NCBI RefSeq assembly: GCF_001598855.1
Contig: NZ_BCZS01000014.1
Span: forward strand, 62,001-126,000
DNA length: 64,000 bases
DNA from: Pluralibacter gergoviae ATCC 33028 = NBRC 105706
GTDB lineage: Bacteria; Pseudomonadota; Gammaproteobacteria; Enterobacterales; Enterobacteriaceae
Direction: 5' to 3'
The position numbers were made by a program, and so were the translations under genes. Positions within the stretch are counted from its first letter, which is position 1. Each line of letters begins with the position of its first letter. The notes beneath the pieces were generated by a model. The model worked only from the letters and a program-made list of their open reading frames with translations, did not search any database and was not told where the DNA came from. Below, piece after piece: positions 1 through 10,802 of the stretch.

Positions 1-1070
1 AACTGCTGCCACGGGTTAGATTTGCACTGCTTCAGACCCAGGGAGATACGACGACGCTCTTCGTCGATATCCAGAACCATGACTTCCACAACGTCGCCAA
101 CGTTAACAACTTTGGACGGGTGGATGTTTTTGTTGGTCCAGTCCATTTCGGAAACGTGAACCAGGCCTTCAACGCCTTCTTCGATTTCAACGAAGCAGCC
201 GTAGTCGGTCAGGTTGGTCACGCGACCGGTCAGTTTGGTACCTTCCGGATAACGCTTAGCGATAGCTACCCACGGATCTTCGCCCAGCTGTTTCAGGCCG
301 AGGGAAACACGAGTACGCTCGCGGTCGAATTTCAGGACTTTAACGTTGATTTCGTCGCCAACATTGACGATTTCGCTCGGATGCTTAACGCGCTTCCAGG
401 CCATGTCAGTGATGTGCAGCAGGCCGTCAACGCCGCCCAGATCAACGAATGCACCGTAGTCAGTGAGGTTCTTAACGATACCTTTAACTTCCATGCCTTC
501 CTGCAGGTTTTCCAGCAGCTGATCGCGCTCTGCGCTGTTCTCGGATTCGATAACGGCACGACGGGAAACAACCACGTTGTTACGCTTCTGGTCCAGCTTG
601 ATGACTTTGAACTCGAGTTCTTTGCCTTCAAGGTGCAGGGTGTCGCGAACCGGACGCACGTCTACCAGGGAACCCGGCAGGAACGCACGAATACCGTTCA
701 GCTCAACAGTGAAGCCACCTTTGACTTTGCCGTTGATAACACCGGTAACAGTTTCAGCATCTTCGTAAGCTTTTTCCAGCGTGATCCAGGCTTCGTGACG
801 CTTAGCTTTCTCACGGGACAGCAGGGTTTCACCGAAGCCGTCTTCTACTGCATCCAGAGCAACGTCAACTTCGTCGCCCACCTGGATTTCCAGTTCACCG
901 GCTGCGTTTTTGAACTGCTCTGCAGGGATTGCAGATTCAGATTTCAGGCCCGCGTCAACCAGAACAACGTCTTTGTCGATAGCAACAACAACGCCGCGAA
1001 CGATGGAACCCGGACGGGTTTCGATTTCTTTCAGGGATTCTTCAAACAGTTGAGCAAAAGATTCAGTCAT
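1..1070 (-). CDS. rpsA: 30S ribosomal protein S1 (3' end outside window)
   Basis: Ribosomal protein S1 recruits mRNA to the 30S subunit through repeated S1 (OB-fold) RNA-binding domains. The first 356 codons are visible, beginning [21 protein letters not shown], and run off the left edge of the window. Successive S1 repeats are recognisable, for example around [21 protein letters not shown] and [25 protein letters not shown]. It lies downstream of cmk on the same strand with a gap of about 125 bases, the enterobacterial arrangement in which rpsA has its own promoters and is autoregulated by S1 binding its leader. The identification is near certain; only the truncated end is unseen. Confidence 0.98.
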   Translation of the reverse strand, partial: MTESFAQLFEESLKEIETRPGSIVRGVVVAIDKDVVLVDAGLKSESAIPAEQFKNAAGELEIQVGDEVDVALDAVEDGFGETLLSREKAKRHEAWITLEKAYEDAETVTGVINGKVKGGFTVELNGIRAFLPGSLVDVRPVRDTLHLEGKELEFKVIKLDQKRNNVVVSRRAVIESENSAERDQLLENLQEGMEVKGIVKNLTDYGAFVDLGGVDGLLHITDMAWKRVKHPSEIVNVGDEINVKVLKFDRERTRVSLGLKQLGEDPWVAIAKRYPEGTKLTGRVTNLTDYGCFVEIEEGVEGLVHVSEMDWTNKNIHPSKVVNVGDVVEVMVLDIDEERRRISLGLKQCKSNPWQQ

Positions 1071-1195
1071 GTTTAATCTTCAAAAGTTAGATTAACGTCC
1101 ACCTGGCCTCATGCCGGATGGGGTTGTTTTACATACCCGCTCACACTCCCTTGCAGCGGGGGTACTGCTAAATTCGGAGGCCGTGCGCCGAAGAT

Positions 1196-1879
1196 TCAGG
1201 CAGCAGCCAGTTTTTGGCGGGCGTATTGTAACGCTTTTTCAATCACTTGCTCAATGCTTAATCGTGTGGAATCCAGCACTAAAGCATCGGCAGCAGGAAC
1301 TAACGGTGCCACCGCGCGGTTGCGGTCGCGATCGTCACGTTCCTTGATCTCGGCCAAAAGGCGCTCAAAGTTAACACTAAAGCCCTTCTCCTGCAACTGC
1401 AGCATGCGGCGCTGGGCGCGCTCTTCCGAGGAGGCGTCGAGGAAAATTTTCACCGGCGCGTCGGGGAAAACGACGGTGCCCATATCGCGGCCGTCGGCGA
1501 TAAGGCCCGGGGCTTCACGAAAAGCGCGCTGGCGGCGCAGCAGCGCTTCGCGCACGCGCGGGAAAGGCGCGACCTGCGAGGCGGCGTTAGCCACTTCCTG
1601 GGTGCGGATTTCCCCACTTACGTCTTCACCTTCGAGAATAACTTCCAGATTGCCGTCAGTAGAGACGAAGCGGACATCAAGATGGGTCGCCAGCGGCACC
1701 AGCGCATCTTCTGAGGTGAGATCGACGTGATGATGCAGCGCCGCGAGGGCAAGGACGCGATAGATAGCGCCGGAGTCCAGCAGATGCCACTGCAGCGCCT
1801 CCGCCATCGCCTTGCACAGCGTACCCTTACCCGCACCGCTTGGCCCATCAATGGTGATTACCGGGGCAGTTACCATCAT
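1196..1879 (-). CDS. cmk: Cytidylate kinase
   Basis: CMP/dCMP kinase, which phosphorylates CMP and dCMP with ATP in pyrimidine salvage. The P-loop GPSGAGKGT is at about residues 12-20, and the [14 protein letters not shown] segment is typical of the family. I chose the ATG giving [12 protein letters not shown] (227 residues, the E. coli length) because AAGGAG stands about 6 bases before it. The frame is open 22 codons further upstream, but that extension does not resemble the family. It sits between aroA and rpsA, all on the minus strand. Confidence 0.97.
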   Translation of the reverse strand: MMVTAPVITIDGPSGAGKGTLCKAMAEALQWHLLDSGAIYRVLALAALHHHVDLTSEDALVPLATHLDVRFVSTDGNLEVILEGEDVSGEIRTQEVANAASQVAPFPRVREALLRRQRAFREAPGLIADGRDMGTVVFPDAPVKIFLDASSEERAQRRMLQLQEKGFSVNFERLLAEIKERDDRDRNRAVAPLVPAADALVLDSTRLSIEQVIEKALQYARQKLAAA

Positions 1880-2008
1880 CTCTTTCTCCTTTATGCTGGC
1901 GTCAGTCGGACAAACGCGGGGCATTATACGCATCATCACCGGCAAGCGATAACATTGCGTGCAAAAAGGCTGTAACAGAAGGTGAGTGTAGAAGAAAAGC
2001 GGGAAAGC

Positions 2009-2031
2009 GACGCCGGATTTACGCCGGCGTC
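2009..2031 (-). terminator. Likely terminator after aroA
   Basis: An inverted repeat, GACGCCGG and CCGGCGTC with a 7-base loop, lies just past the aroA stop. Read on the minus strand it is followed by a pyrimidine-rich stretch (GCTTTCCCGCTTTTC) rather than a clean T-run, so termination is probable but not certain. Confidence 0.5.
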
Positions 2032-2038
2032 GGCCAGG

Positions 2039-3322
2039 TTACGCCGGCGTACTGATGCGCGCCAGCTGTTCGAAATAGTCCGGGAAGGTTTTCGCCGTGC
2101 ATTTCGGATCGAGAATGGTGACCGGCGTGTCCGACAGCGCCACCAGCGAAAAGCACATCGCCATGCGGTGATCGTTATAGGTGCCGATCTCCGCGGCAGT
2201 CAGCGTTGCGGGCGGCGTGATGCGAATGTAGTCTTCGCCCTCCTCCACCTCGGCGCCCACTTTGCGCAGTTCGGTGGCCATCGCGAACAGGCGGTCGGTC
2301 TCTTTCACCCGCCAGTTGTAGATATTGCGCAGCGTGGTGGTGCCTTTGGCAAACAGCGCCGTCGTGGCGATGGTCATCGCCGCATCGGGGATGTGGTTCA
2401 TGTCCATATCAATGCCGTTCAGCTCGCCGCGGGTGCAGGCGATAAAGTCATCGCCCCAGGTGACGGTGGCGCCCATTTTTTCCAGCACGTCGGCAAAGCG
2501 GATGTCGCCCTGCATACTGTCGCGCCCGATGCCGGTGACCTTCACGGTGCCGCCCTTAATCGCGCCCGCCGCCAGGAAGTACGAGGCCGAGGAGGCGTCG
2601 CCCTCAACCAGGTATTCGCCCGGCGCCTGATAGTGCTGCCCGCCCTTGACCACGAAGCGCTGATAGTCGCGGTTATCCACCGCGACGCCGAAGCGCGCCA
2701 TCATGTTGAGGGTGATATCAATGTAGGGCTTCGATACCAGCTCGCCTTTGATGGTAATGATCGTATCGTTCGCCGCCAGCGGTGCGGTCATCAGCAGCGC
2801 AGTGAGGAACTGGCTGGAGACGCTGCCGTCAACCGCCACGTCGCCGCCGCGAAAGCCGCCCAGCAGGCGCAGCGGCGGATAGTTCTCCTGCTCAAGATAT
2901 TCAATCTCAGCCCCGCCCTGGCGCAGCGCGTCCACCAGGTGGCCGATCGGGCGCTCCTTCATGCGCGGCTCGCCGGTCAGAATAATCTCGTTACTGCCCA
3001 GACACAGGGCCGCCGCCAGCGGACGCATGGCGGTGCCGGCATTGCCGAGGAACAGCTCCAGCGCGCTATCGGCGCGCAGCGGGCCGCCGCAGCCGGTCAC
3101 CTCACAGCGGGTGCGATCTGAGGAGAGGGTGTAGTTGACGCCGAGCGCCGTCAGGGCGTTGAGCATGTGGCGTACGTCATCGCTGTCCAGCAGGTTGGTC
3201 AGCACGGTAGTGCCGCGCGCGAGCGCCGCCAGCAGCAGGGCGCGGTTGGAGACACTCTTCGACCCCGGCAAATTGACGGTGCCGTCGACCCGGGCGATGG
3301 GTTGTAACGTCAGGGATTCCAT
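2039..3322 (-). CDS. aroA: 3-phosphoshikimate 1-carboxyvinyltransferase (EPSP synthase)
   Basis: Joins shikimate 3-phosphate and phosphoenolpyruvate in the sixth step of the shikimate pathway; cytoplasmic. At 427 residues it has the class I length. It begins [21 protein letters not shown], carries the substrate-binding GSKSVSNR near the N-terminus and an unaltered [11 protein letters not shown] loop, the glyphosate-sensitive form of the class. It is downstream of serC with 73 bases between them containing a strong hairpin, so the two are probably cotranscribed with partial termination, as in the E. coli serC-aroA operon. Confidence 0.98.
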   Translation of the reverse strand: MESLTLQPIARVDGTVNLPGSKSVSNRALLLAALARGTTVLTNLLDSDDVRHMLNALTALGVNYTLSSDRTRCEVTGCGGPLRADSALELFLGNAGTAMRPLAAALCLGSNEIILTGEPRMKERPIGHLVDALRQGGAEIEYLEQENYPPLRLLGGFRGGDVAVDGSVSSQFLTALLMTAPLAANDTIITIKGELVSKPYIDITLNMMARFGVAVDNRDYQRFVVKGGQHYQAPGEYLVEGDASSASYFLAAGAIKGGTVKVTGIGRDSMQGDIRFADVLEKMGATVTWGDDFIACTRGELNGIDMDMNHIPDAAMTIATTALFAKGTTTLRNIYNWRVKETDRLFAMATELRKVGAEVEEGEDYIRITPPATLTAAEIGTYNDHRMAMCFSLVALSDTPVTILDPKCTAKTFPDYFEQLARISTPA

Positions 3323-3343
3323 GTAAATAAACTCTCGGAAAGC

Positions 3344-3377
3344 AAAAAATAAAAAACCCCGCAGGCCCGCTGCGGGG
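3344..3377 (-). terminator. Hairpin terminator/attenuator between serC and aroA
   Basis: On the minus strand a CCCCGCA/TGCGGGG stem with a 7-base loop is followed by a T-rich run (complement of aaaaaataaaaaa). It is placed to end part of the serC transcript before aroA, giving unequal expression of the two genes. Confidence 0.85.
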
Positions 3378-3395
3378 GAGAATCAGGCAGCGCGC

Positions 3396-4484
3396 TTAGC
3401 CGCGGCGGCGCTCGAAATCTTGCATAAAGTCGGTCAGCGCCTGTACGCCGGCCAGCGGCATGGCGTTATAGATAGAGGCGCGCATACCGCCCACCACGCG
3501 GTGGCCTTTCAGCGCGTGCAGGCCGGCTGCGAAGGACTCTTCGAGGAACAGCTTGTCCAGAGCGCTGTCCGCCAGCTGGAACGGCACGTTCATGCGCGAG
3601 CGATTGCCCTTCGCCACGTCGTTGCGGTAGAAGTCGCTGGCGTCGATAGCGCCGTACAGAAGGTCCGCCTTCTGCTGATTGATCTTGTCCATTGCCGCCA
3701 CGCCGCCCTGCTCTTTCAGCCACTTAAAGACCAGGCCCGCCAGATACCAGGCAAAGGTCGGCGGCGTATTGAACATCGAGTCATTGTCGTTAAGCACGGT
3801 GTAGTCGAGGATTGACGGGCAGGACTTGTGGGCTTTGCCGAGCAGATCGTCGCGCACAATCACCAGCGTCAGCCCCGCCGGGCCGATGTTCTTCTGCGCG
3901 CCGGCATAGATGACGCCAAAGCGGCTGACGTCGAGCGGCGAAGAGAGGATGGTCGAGGAGAAGTCCGCGGCGACCACCACGTCCTGACCGAAGTCCGGCG
4001 TTTCGTGGATCGCGATACCGTCAATGGTTTCATTCGGGCAGTAGTGCAGATAGGCGGCACCGTCGGAAAGCTGCCAGTCGCGCATCGGCTTCACCCCGCG
4101 CAGGCCGTCAACGGACACCTTCGCATCAATCACGTTCGGCGCGCAGTATTTATGCGCTTCTTTGACGGCGCTGGCGGCCCAGTAGCCCGCATCAACATAA
4201 TCAGCGGACGTTTTGTCGCCGAGCAGGTTCAGCGGGATGCCGGCAAACTGGCCGCGGCCGCCGCCGTGGCAGAACAGCACTCTGTAGTTGGATGGAATAT
4301 TCATCAGATCGCGGAGGTCTTTTTCCGCTTCTTCAGCGACCTGGATAAACTCTTTGCCGCGGTGGCTTATTTCCATTACCGAAGTGCCGAGGCCGTGCCA
4401 GTCGCACAGCTCCTGCTGAGCCAGTTTAAGCACATCCGCCGGCAGCATTGCCGGACCCGAACTAAAATTGAAGACCTGAGCCAT
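3396..4484 (-). CDS. serC: Phosphoserine aminotransferase
   Basis: PLP-dependent aminotransferase that makes 3-phosphoserine for serine synthesis and also acts in pyridoxal phosphate biosynthesis. It is 362 residues, the usual length, and begins [19 protein letters not shown]. The PLP lysine is in [17 protein letters not shown]. It is the first gene of the serC-aroA pair. About 180 bases without a gene separate it from ycaP, which is on the same strand. Confidence 0.98.
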   Translation of the reverse strand: MAQVFNFSSGPAMLPADVLKLAQQELCDWHGLGTSVMEISHRGKEFIQVAEEAEKDLRDLMNIPSNYRVLFCHGGGRGQFAGIPLNLLGDKTSADYVDAGYWAASAVKEAHKYCAPNVIDAKVSVDGLRGVKPMRDWQLSDGAAYLHYCPNETIDGIAIHETPDFGQDVVVAADFSSTILSSPLDVSRFGVIYAGAQKNIGPAGLTLVIVRDDLLGKAHKSCPSILDYTVLNDNDSMFNTPPTFAWYLAGLVFKWLKEQGGVAAMDKINQQKADLLYGAIDASDFYRNDVAKGNRSRMNVPFQLADSALDKLFLEESFAAGLHALKGHRVVGGMRASIYNAMPLAGVQALTDFMQDFERRRG

Positions 4485-4663
4485 TTACCCTCACCACGCT
4501 AGTCACGTTATCTTGCCCGCAGGCATAAGTTATTCCTGTGGCTATCGGTTTTACCATTCAGTGACCCGGCTCGCAATCGCTATTACCGGCGAGCGGAAGA
4601 ATGCGACCCGCTTCACACAAAACAATTTACCAGCGCAACCGCATTCGGCGGAGACTTCCGCTA

Positions 4664-5107
4664 TCAGGCGATACGTTTTTCGCGGCTGGCATGGCTCCAG
4701 ACGCCATTTGCGCAGCGCGGACAGGACTTTCTCTCACCGGCCAGGAAATGCACAACGGCGCTGCACTTCACGCAGGCGGCATCGCACGCCCGGGGCGCAA
4801 GGGTAAATGTCTCCACGCACTCAGCTGGCAGGATAACCAGCCGGTATAGCAGTGCCAGGGTAATAAAGACCACCAGCACCGGCAGCATGGGGACGTTATC
4901 GTAAAACGCCACGTCGCCCGCCGCCGATCCCAGGGTCAGAATGATCAGCACTTCAAACAGCGACATCTGCCGCACGCCGCGCCGTCCGGTAATTTTGAGA
5001 AACAGGAATACCAGCACAAAGGTGTAAAGGCAGCGCAGCGCGACTTCCCAGAGAAAAGCCGGAGGCGCTTTGTCCAGGGCCATGCGGTGCAGGTCGAATG
5101 CTTTCAT
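4664..5107 (-). CDS. ycaP: Shortened YcaP-like DUF421 membrane protein
   Basis: Inner-membrane protein of unknown function. The first 91 residues match the E. coli YcaP N-terminus (MKAFDLHRMA..., membrane segments around residues 22-37 and 50-95, GRRGVRQMSLFE). The last 56 match its C-terminus with a zinc-ribbon-like CVKC...CPRC. The protein is 147 residues, against about 230 in E. coli as I recall it. The missing part is the central soluble region of about 80 residues, and the join is in frame at RLV/ILPAE (near position 4834). Start codon and frame are intact, so a shortened protein may be made. Whether it works is unknown. It may be a strain-specific deletion or a sequencing or assembly artefact. 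Confidence 0.8.
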   Translation of the reverse strand: MKAFDLHRMALDKAPPAFLWEVALRCLYTFVLVFLFLKITGRRGVRQMSLFEVLIILTLGSAAGDVAFYDNVPMLPVLVVFITLALLYRLVILPAECVETFTLAPRACDAACVKCSAVVHFLAGERKSCPRCANGVWSHASREKRIA

Positions 5108-5241
5108 GATGTTATTTCCGGATGATGATTGTCTAAGCGTAGACGAGGCTTTTATTTTCTCCCCGGCCCTCCCGACGATAGCGCCTGTAAGCTAAAACCC
5201 GTATCATTGCGCGCTTTCCGTACGATAAAAAAGTGACCGAC

Positions 5242-7011
5242 ATGACTCAAACCTTTATTCCTGGCAAAGACGCCGCGCTGGAAGACTCCATCGCCCGTTT
5301 TCAGCAAAAGCTGCTGGACCTTGGCTTCCACATCGAAGAGGCCTCCTGGCTGAACCCGGTCCCGAACGTCTGGTCAGTGCATATTCGCGACAAAGAGTGC
5401 GCCCTGTGCTTCACCAACGGCAAAGGCGCCACCAAAAAAGCGGCGCTGGCCTCCGCGCTGGGAGAGTACTTTGAGCGCCTGTCGACCAACTATTTCTTCG
5501 CCGACTTCTGGCTGGGCAATACCATCGCTAACGCCCCGTTTGTTCACTATCCGAACGAGAAGTGGTTCCCGCTGCCGGACGACGACAACGTGCCGGACGG
5601 GCTGCTCGATGCCCGCCTGCGCGCCTTCTACGATCCCGACGATCAGCTGACCGCCAGCGGACTGGTTGACCTGCAGTCCGGCAACGACGAGCGCGGCGTC
5701 TGCGGCCTGCCGTTTACCCGCCAGTCCGACGGCGAAACTATCTATATTCCGATGAATATCGTCGGCAACCTGTACGTCTCCAACGGCATGTCGGCGGGCA
5801 ACACCGCTAACGAGGCCCGCGTTCAGGGGCTGTCAGAGGTGTTTGAGCGCCACATCAAGAACCGCATCATCGCCGAAAGCATCTCTCTGCCGGAGATCCC
5901 GGCCGAGGTGATGGCCCGCTATCCGGGCGTCGTGGAGTCCATTGCCACGCTGGAAGCGGAAGGCTTCCCGATTTTCGCCTACGACGGCTCGCTGGGCGGT
6001 AAATACCCGGTTATCTGCGTGGTGCTGTTTAACCCGGCCAACGGCACCTGCTTTGCCTCCTTTGGCGCGCACCCGGATTTCGGCGTGGCGCTGGAGCGCA
6101 CCGTCACCGAGCTGCTGCAGGGCCGCGGCCTGAAAGATCTGGACGTGTTCACGCCGCCGACCTTCGACGATGAAGAGGTCGCCGAGCACGCTAACCTTGA
6201 AACCCACTTCATCGACTCCAGCGGCCTTATCTCCTGGGATATGTTCAAGCAGGACGCCGACTATCCGTTCGTCGACTGGAACTTCTCCGGCACCACCGAA
6301 GAGGAGTTCGCCACCCTGATGGCGATATTCCAGGCCGAAGATAAAGAGGTCTATATCGCCGATTACGATCATCTGGGCGTCTACGCCTGCCGCATTCTGG
6401 TGCCCGGTATGTCCGATATCTATCCGGCGGAGGATCTGTGGCTGGCGAACAATAATATGGGCAGCCACCTGCGGCCGACCATCCTCTCTCTGCCGGAGTG
6501 CCGGTGGGAGAAAGAGGACTACCTGGCGCTGATTGAGCAGATGGATGACGAAGGCCTGGACGACTTCACCCGCGTGCGCGAGCTGCTGGGCATGGCGACC
6601 GGCAAAGACAACGGCTGGTACACGCTGCGCGTCGGCGAGCTGAAGGCGATGCTGGCCCTGGCGGGCGGCGACCTGGAGCAGGCGCTGATCTGGACCGAGT
6701 GGACGATGGAATTTAATGCCTCCGTCTTCAGCCCGGAGCGCGCCAATTATTACCGCTGCCTGCAGACCCTGCTGCTGCTCTCGCAGGAAGAGGAGCGCCA
6801 GCCGCTGCAGTATCTCAACGCTTTCGTCAAAATGTACGGCGCTGACGCCGTCGAAGCCGCCAGCGCCGCGCTCAGCGGCGAGGCGCCGTTCTACGGCCTG
6901 CAGCCGGTCGACGGCGATCTGCAGGCGTTCCCGGCGCACCAGGCACTGCTGAAGGCCTATGAAAAACTGCAGCGCGCAAAAGCGAAATTCTGGGGCCAGC
7001 AGCCGCAGTAA
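5242..7011 (+). CDS. ycaO: YcaO-family ATP-dependent cyclodehydratase-like protein
   Basis: YcaO in E. coli is linked to RimO-dependent beta-methylthiolation of ribosomal protein S12; related proteins activate amide bonds with ATP. The YcaO domain fills roughly residues 60-390 (GKGATKKAALASALGEYFER, EARVQGLSEVFER, VALERTVTELLQGRG), followed by a helical TPR-like C-terminal part. I chose ATG for MTQTFIPGKDAALED, matching the E. coli N-terminus; a GTG three codons upstream is in frame but less likely. The protein is 589 residues. It stands alone, divergent from ycaP and followed by a strong terminator. Confidence 0.95.
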   Translation: MTQTFIPGKDAALEDSIARFQQKLLDLGFHIEEASWLNPVPNVWSVHIRDKECALCFTNGKGATKKAALASALGEYFERLSTNYFFADFWLGNTIANAPFVHYPNEKWFPLPDDDNVPDGLLDARLRAFYDPDDQLTASGLVDLQSGNDERGVCGLPFTRQSDGETIYIPMNIVGNLYVSNGMSAGNTANEARVQGLSEVFERHIKNRIIAESISLPEIPAEVMARYPGVVESIATLEAEGFPIFAYDGSLGGKYPVICVVLFNPANGTCFASFGAHPDFGVALERTVTELLQGRGLKDLDVFTPPTFDDEEVAEHANLETHFIDSSGLISWDMFKQDADYPFVDWNFSGTTEEEFATLMAIFQAEDKEVYIADYDHLGVYACRILVPGMSDIYPAEDLWLANNNMGSHLRPTILSLPECRWEKEDYLALIEQMDDEGLDDFTRVRELLGMATGKDNGWYTLRVGELKAMLALAGGDLEQALIWTEWTMEFNASVFSPERANYYRCLQTLLLLSQEEERQPLQYLNAFVKMYGADAVEAASAALSGEAPFYGLQPVDGDLQAFPAHQALLKAYEKLQRAKAKFWGQQPQ

Positions 7012-7055
7012 TAAAATAAAAAGAGATGGCGAAATAATTCGTCTGAGTTATATTA

Positions 7056-7086
7056 CGGGGCCAAAATTTGGCCCCGTTTTTATTTT
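7056..7086 (+). terminator. Rho-independent terminator after ycaO
   Basis: A nearly continuous palindrome (CGGGGCCAAA and TTTGGCCCCG) is followed by GTTTTTATTTTT, a textbook intrinsic terminator in the plus direction. Confidence 0.92.
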
Positions 7087-7407
7087 TACGGTGTCGCCAG
7101 GTAAATTGTAATTATTAAGTTAAATATCGGTAAAATATATTCTTGCCGAGAGATCTTCGATGTTAATTAAAACGCTTAATCAGGCGAAAAAAAAGCGCTT
7201 TACGGGGGAGGAAAGCAAAAATAATCAACTGATGATGCAATTTTTAAAATTTATTTTTATAAATAAAATCAATAAATTACACCACAATCGCTTAAAAACC
7301 ACGCGCTTTGTGGGCCTATAAGCCAGGCGAGATATGATCTATATCAAATTCTCATCTATAATGCTTTGTTAGTATCTCCTCGCCGACTAAATAAAGAGAG
7401 AGTTAGT
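7087..7407 (+). promoter_or_regulatory. focA-pfl upstream regulatory region
   Basis: About 320 bases of AT-rich, non-coding sequence precede focA, in contrast with the GC-rich genes around it. Enterobacterial pfl operons have several promoters here, under FNR, ArcA and IHF. A clear FNR site lies near the 3' end (separate entry). A/T tracts such as those near 7240-7275 could suit IHF or ArcA, but I cannot assign individual sites with confidence. Confidence 0.7.
7334..7347 (+). promoter_or_regulatory. FNR-binding site upstream of focA
   Basis: ATGATCTATATCAA matches the FNR consensus TTGAT-N4-ATCAA at 9 of 10 fixed positions. It lies about 60 bases before the focA start, as in the E. coli focA-pfl promoter 6 region, where FNR activates under anaerobiosis. 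Confidence 0.8.
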
Positions 7408-8265
7408 GTGAAAGCTGACAACCCTTTTGACCTTTTACTCCCTGCTGCAATGGCGAAAGTTGCCGAGGAAGCGGGTGTCTATAAAGCAACGAAACATCCG
7501 CTCAAAACCTTCTTTTTGGCGATTACTGCGGGTGCATTTATCTCCATCGCTTTTGTTTTCTATATCACCGTCACTACCGGAACAGCCGCTATGCCGTTCG
7601 GGATTGCTAAACTGATTGGTGGTATCTGTTTTTCACTGGGCCTTATTCTTTGCGTTATTTGCGGCGCCGACCTGTTCACCTCCACGGTGCTTATCGTGGT
7701 GGCGAAAGCAAGTGGCCGTATCAGCTGGGGCCAACTGGCGAAAAACTGGCTTAATGTCTATGTTGGTAACCTGATTGGTGCTCTGCTTTTCGTCCTGCTG
7801 ATGTGGCTTTCCGGCGAGTATATGGTGGCCAGCGGCGGCTGGGGACTTAACGTCCTGCAGACGGCCGACCATAAGATGCATCACACGTTTATCGAGGCCG
7901 TGAGCCTCGGGATCCTGGCAAACCTGATGGTCTGTCTGGCTGTCTGGATGAGCTACTCCGGCCGTAGCCTGATGGATAAAGCCATGATTATGGTGCTTCC
8001 GGTGGCGATGTTCGTTGCCAGCGGTTTTGAGCACAGTATCGCAAACATGTTCATGATCCCAATGGGTATCGTGATCCGTAATTTCGCTACCCCGGAATTC
8101 TGGACCTCCGTCCACACTTCCGCGGAAAGTTTCTCTCACCTGACCGTGATGAATTTCATCACTGATAACCTGATACCGGTGACTATCGGTAACATTATTG
8201 GCGGTGGTCTTTTAGTCGGGTTGACATACTGGGTAATTTACCTGCGTGGCGGCGACCAGCACTAA
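7408..8265 (+). CDS. focA: Formate channel FocA
   Basis: Pentameric formate/nitrite transporter (FNT) family channel that moves formate across the inner membrane. It is 285 residues from a GTG start giving (V/M)KADNPFDLLLPAAMAKVAE, as in E. coli; an upstream in-frame ATG at 7366 overlaps the promoter region and is disregarded. It has six membrane spans, and the conserved histidine in FVASGFEHSIANMF gates formate in the family. It is the first gene of the focA-pflB operon, 51 bases upstream of pflB. Confidence 0.98.
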   Translation: MKADNPFDLLLPAAMAKVAEEAGVYKATKHPLKTFFLAITAGAFISIAFVFYITVTTGTAAMPFGIAKLIGGICFSLGLILCVICGADLFTSTVLIVVAKASGRISWGQLAKNWLNVYVGNLIGALLFVLLMWLSGEYMVASGGWGLNVLQTADHKMHHTFIEAVSLGILANLMVCLAVWMSYSGRSLMDKAMIMVLPVAMFVASGFEHSIANMFMIPMGIVIRNFATPEFWTSVHTSAESFSHLTVMNFITDNLIPVTIGNIIGGGLLVGLTYWVIYLRGGDQH

Positions 8266-8316
8266 GGGTTGCTTCAGGCGGTAAATAAAAAATCCACTTA
8301 AGAAGGTAGGTGTTAC

Positions 8317-10599
8317 ATGTCCGAGCTTAATGAAAAGTTAGCCACAGCCTGGGAAGGTTTTGCCAAAGGTGACTGGCAGAACGAAGTCAACGTACGTGAC
8401 TTTATTCAGAAAAACTACACTCCGTATGAGGGTGACGAATCCTTCCTGGCCGGTGCCACTGACGCAACCACGACTCTGTGGGACAGCGTTATGGAAGGTG
8501 TTAAACAGGAAAACCGCACCCACGCGCCTGTAGACTTTGACACTGCCGTTGCTTCTACCATCACTTCTCACGACGCGGGCTACATCAACAAGTCGCTGGA
8601 GAAAATCGTTGGTCTGCAGACCGAAGCTCCGCTGAAGCGTGCCCTGATCCCGTTCGGCGGCATCAAAATGATCGAGAACTCCTGCAAAGCGTACGATCGC
8701 GTCATGGATCCTCAGATCAAAAAAATCTTCACCGAATACCGTAAGACTCACAACCAGGGCGTGTTCGACGTTTACACCCCGGACATCCTGCGCTGCCGTA
8801 AATCTGGCGTCCTGACCGGTCTGCCGGATGCATATGGCCGTGGCCGTATCATTGGTGACTACCGTCGTATCGCCGTGTACGGTATCGACTACCTGATGAA
8901 AGATAAATTCGCCCAGTTCACCTCTCTGCAGGCGAAACTGGAAAGCGGCGAAGATCTGGAAGCGACTATCCGTCTGCGTGAAGAGATTGCTGAACAGCAT
9001 CGCGCGCTGGGCCAGATCAAAGAGATGGCGGCTAAATACGGCTGCGATATCTCTAACCCGGCGACCAACGCTCAGGAAGCTATCCAGTGGACCTACTTCG
9101 GCTACCTGGCCGCCGTTAAATCTCAGAACGGCGCGGCAATGTCCTTCGGTCGTACTTCCAGCTTCCTGGATATCTACATCGAACGTGACCTGAAAGCAGG
9201 CAAAATCACCGAGCAAGACGCTCAGGAAATGATTGACCACCTGGTCATGAAACTGCGTATGGTTCGCTTCCTGCGTACCCCTGAGTATGATGAACTGTTC
9301 TCCGGCGACCCGATTTGGGCAACTGAATCCGTCGGTGGTATGGGCGTTGACGGCCGTACCCTGGTTACCAAAAACAGCTTCCGCTTCCTGAACACCCTGT
9401 ACACCATGGGTCCGTCTCCGGAACCGAACATCACCATCCTGTGGTCTGAAAAACTGCCGCTGAGCTTCAAAAAATACGCTGCGAAAGTTTCCATCGACAC
9501 CTCTTCTCTGCAGTATGAGAACGATGATCTGATGCGCCCTGACTTCAACAACGACGACTACGCTATCGCATGCTGCGTAAGCCCGATGATCGTTGGTAAG
9601 CAGATGCAGTTCTTCGGTGCCCGCGCTAACCTCGCGAAAACCATGCTGTACGCGATCAACGGCGGCGTTGATGAAAAACTGAAAATGCAGGTTGGTCCGA
9701 AATCTGAGCCGATCAAAGGCGACGTTCTGGACTTTAACGAAGTCATGGACCGTATGGACCACTTCATGGACTGGCTGGCTAAGCAGTACGTCACCGCCCT
9801 GAACGTTATCCACTACATGCACGACAAGTACAGTTACGAAGCCTCTCTGATGGCGCTGCACGACCGCGACGTTATCCGCACCATGGCTTGCGGTATCGCC
9901 GGTCTGTCCGTTGCGGCTGACTCCCTGTCTGCAATCAAATATGCGAAAGTTAAACCGATTCGTGACGAAGACGGTCTGGCTATCGACTTCGAAATCGAAG
10001 GCGAATACCCGCAGTTTGGTAACAACGACGCCCGCGTCGATGACATGGCCGTTGACCTGGTTGAACGTTTCATGAAGAAAATTCAGAAACTGCACACCTA
10101 CCGCAACGCTATCCCGACCCAGTCTGTTCTGACCATCACCTCTAACGTTGTGTATGGTAAGAAAACCGGTAACACCCCAGACGGTCGTCGCGCTGGCGCA
10201 CCGTTCGGACCTGGTGCTAACCCGATGCACGGTCGTGACCAGAAAGGTGCTGTCGCCTCTCTGACCTCCGTGGCTAAACTGCCGTTCGCCTACGCGAAAG
10301 ATGGTATCTCCTATACCTTCTCCATCGTACCGAACGCGCTGGGTAAAGACGACGAAGTGCGTAAAACCAACCTGGCCGGTCTGATGGATGGCTACTTCCA
10401 TCACGAAGCGTCCATCGAAGGCGGTCAGCACCTGAACGTCAACGTCATGAACCGCGAAATGCTGCTGGATGCGATGGAACATCCGGAAAAATATCCGCAG
10501 CTGACCATCCGCGTTTCTGGCTACGCAGTACGTTTTAACTCCCTGACCAAAGAACAGCAGCAGGACGTTATTACCCGTACTTTCACTCAGACCATGTAA
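8317..10599 (+). CDS. pflB: Formate C-acetyltransferase (pyruvate formate-lyase)
   Basis: Glycyl-radical enzyme that converts pyruvate and CoA to acetyl-CoA and formate in anaerobic growth. It is 760 residues, identical in length to E. coli PflB. The two catalytic cysteines are in IACCVSPM (Cys418/419 without the initiator Met), and the radical glycine is in RVSGYAVRF (Gly734) near the C-terminus. It is preceded by AAGAAGGTAGG and ATG. Codon use is strongly biased to optimal codons (CTG, CGT, GGT, AAC), fitting a very highly expressed protein. It is in an operon with focA and followed by a terminator hairpin before pflA. Confidence 0.99.
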   Translation: MSELNEKLATAWEGFAKGDWQNEVNVRDFIQKNYTPYEGDESFLAGATDATTTLWDSVMEGVKQENRTHAPVDFDTAVASTITSHDAGYINKSLEKIVGLQTEAPLKRALIPFGGIKMIENSCKAYDRVMDPQIKKIFTEYRKTHNQGVFDVYTPDILRCRKSGVLTGLPDAYGRGRIIGDYRRIAVYGIDYLMKDKFAQFTSLQAKLESGEDLEATIRLREEIAEQHRALGQIKEMAAKYGCDISNPATNAQEAIQWTYFGYLAAVKSQNGAAMSFGRTSSFLDIYIERDLKAGKITEQDAQEMIDHLVMKLRMVRFLRTPEYDELFSGDPIWATESVGGMGVDGRTLVTKNSFRFLNTLYTMGPSPEPNITILWSEKLPLSFKKYAAKVSIDTSSLQYENDDLMRPDFNNDDYAIACCVSPMIVGKQMQFFGARANLAKTMLYAINGGVDEKLKMQVGPKSEPIKGDVLDFNEVMDRMDHFMDWLAKQYVTALNVIHYMHDKYSYEASLMALHDRDVIRTMACGIAGLSVAADSLSAIKYAKVKPIRDEDGLAIDFEIEGEYPQFGNNDARVDDMAVDLVERFMKKIQKLHTYRNAIPTQSVLTITSNVVYGKKTGNTPDGRRAGAPFGPGANPMHGRDQKGAVASLTSVAKLPFAYAKDGISYTFSIVPNALGKDDEVRKTNLAGLMDGYFHHEASIEGGQHLNVNVMNREMLLDAMEHPEKYPQLTIRVSGYAVRFNSLTKEQQQDVITRTFTQTM

Positions 10600-10638
10600 T
10601 TGGTTTTGACTGAAAAAATGCGGTAACAGGCGTACAAT

Positions 10639-10666
10639 AAAGGCTCCACATCGGTGGGGCCTTTTT
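10639..10666 (+). terminator. Terminator between pflB and pflA
   Basis: AGGCTCCAC and GTGGGGCCT form a stem around ATCG (one G-T pair) and are followed by TTTTT. It fits the known partial separation of pflA transcription from focA-pflB. Confidence 0.9.
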
Positions 10667-10802
10667 AACACCCTGCCCCCGCACAGCCTCTTTTGTCGGC
10701 TATCTATCCTCAGATGGATAACTGCCAAAACAGACTCGACACAGCCAAGAGCTGTGCATCTACACAGGCCCGGGATGGGCCACAGCTGGAGATATCACTG
10801 CA

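Noticed and set aside
8338-10728. 796-codon open frame antisense to pflB
   Set aside because: It is the mirror of a highly biased gene; the avoidance of certain codons in pflB leaves the opposite strand open. The product resembles nothing and pflB is certain.
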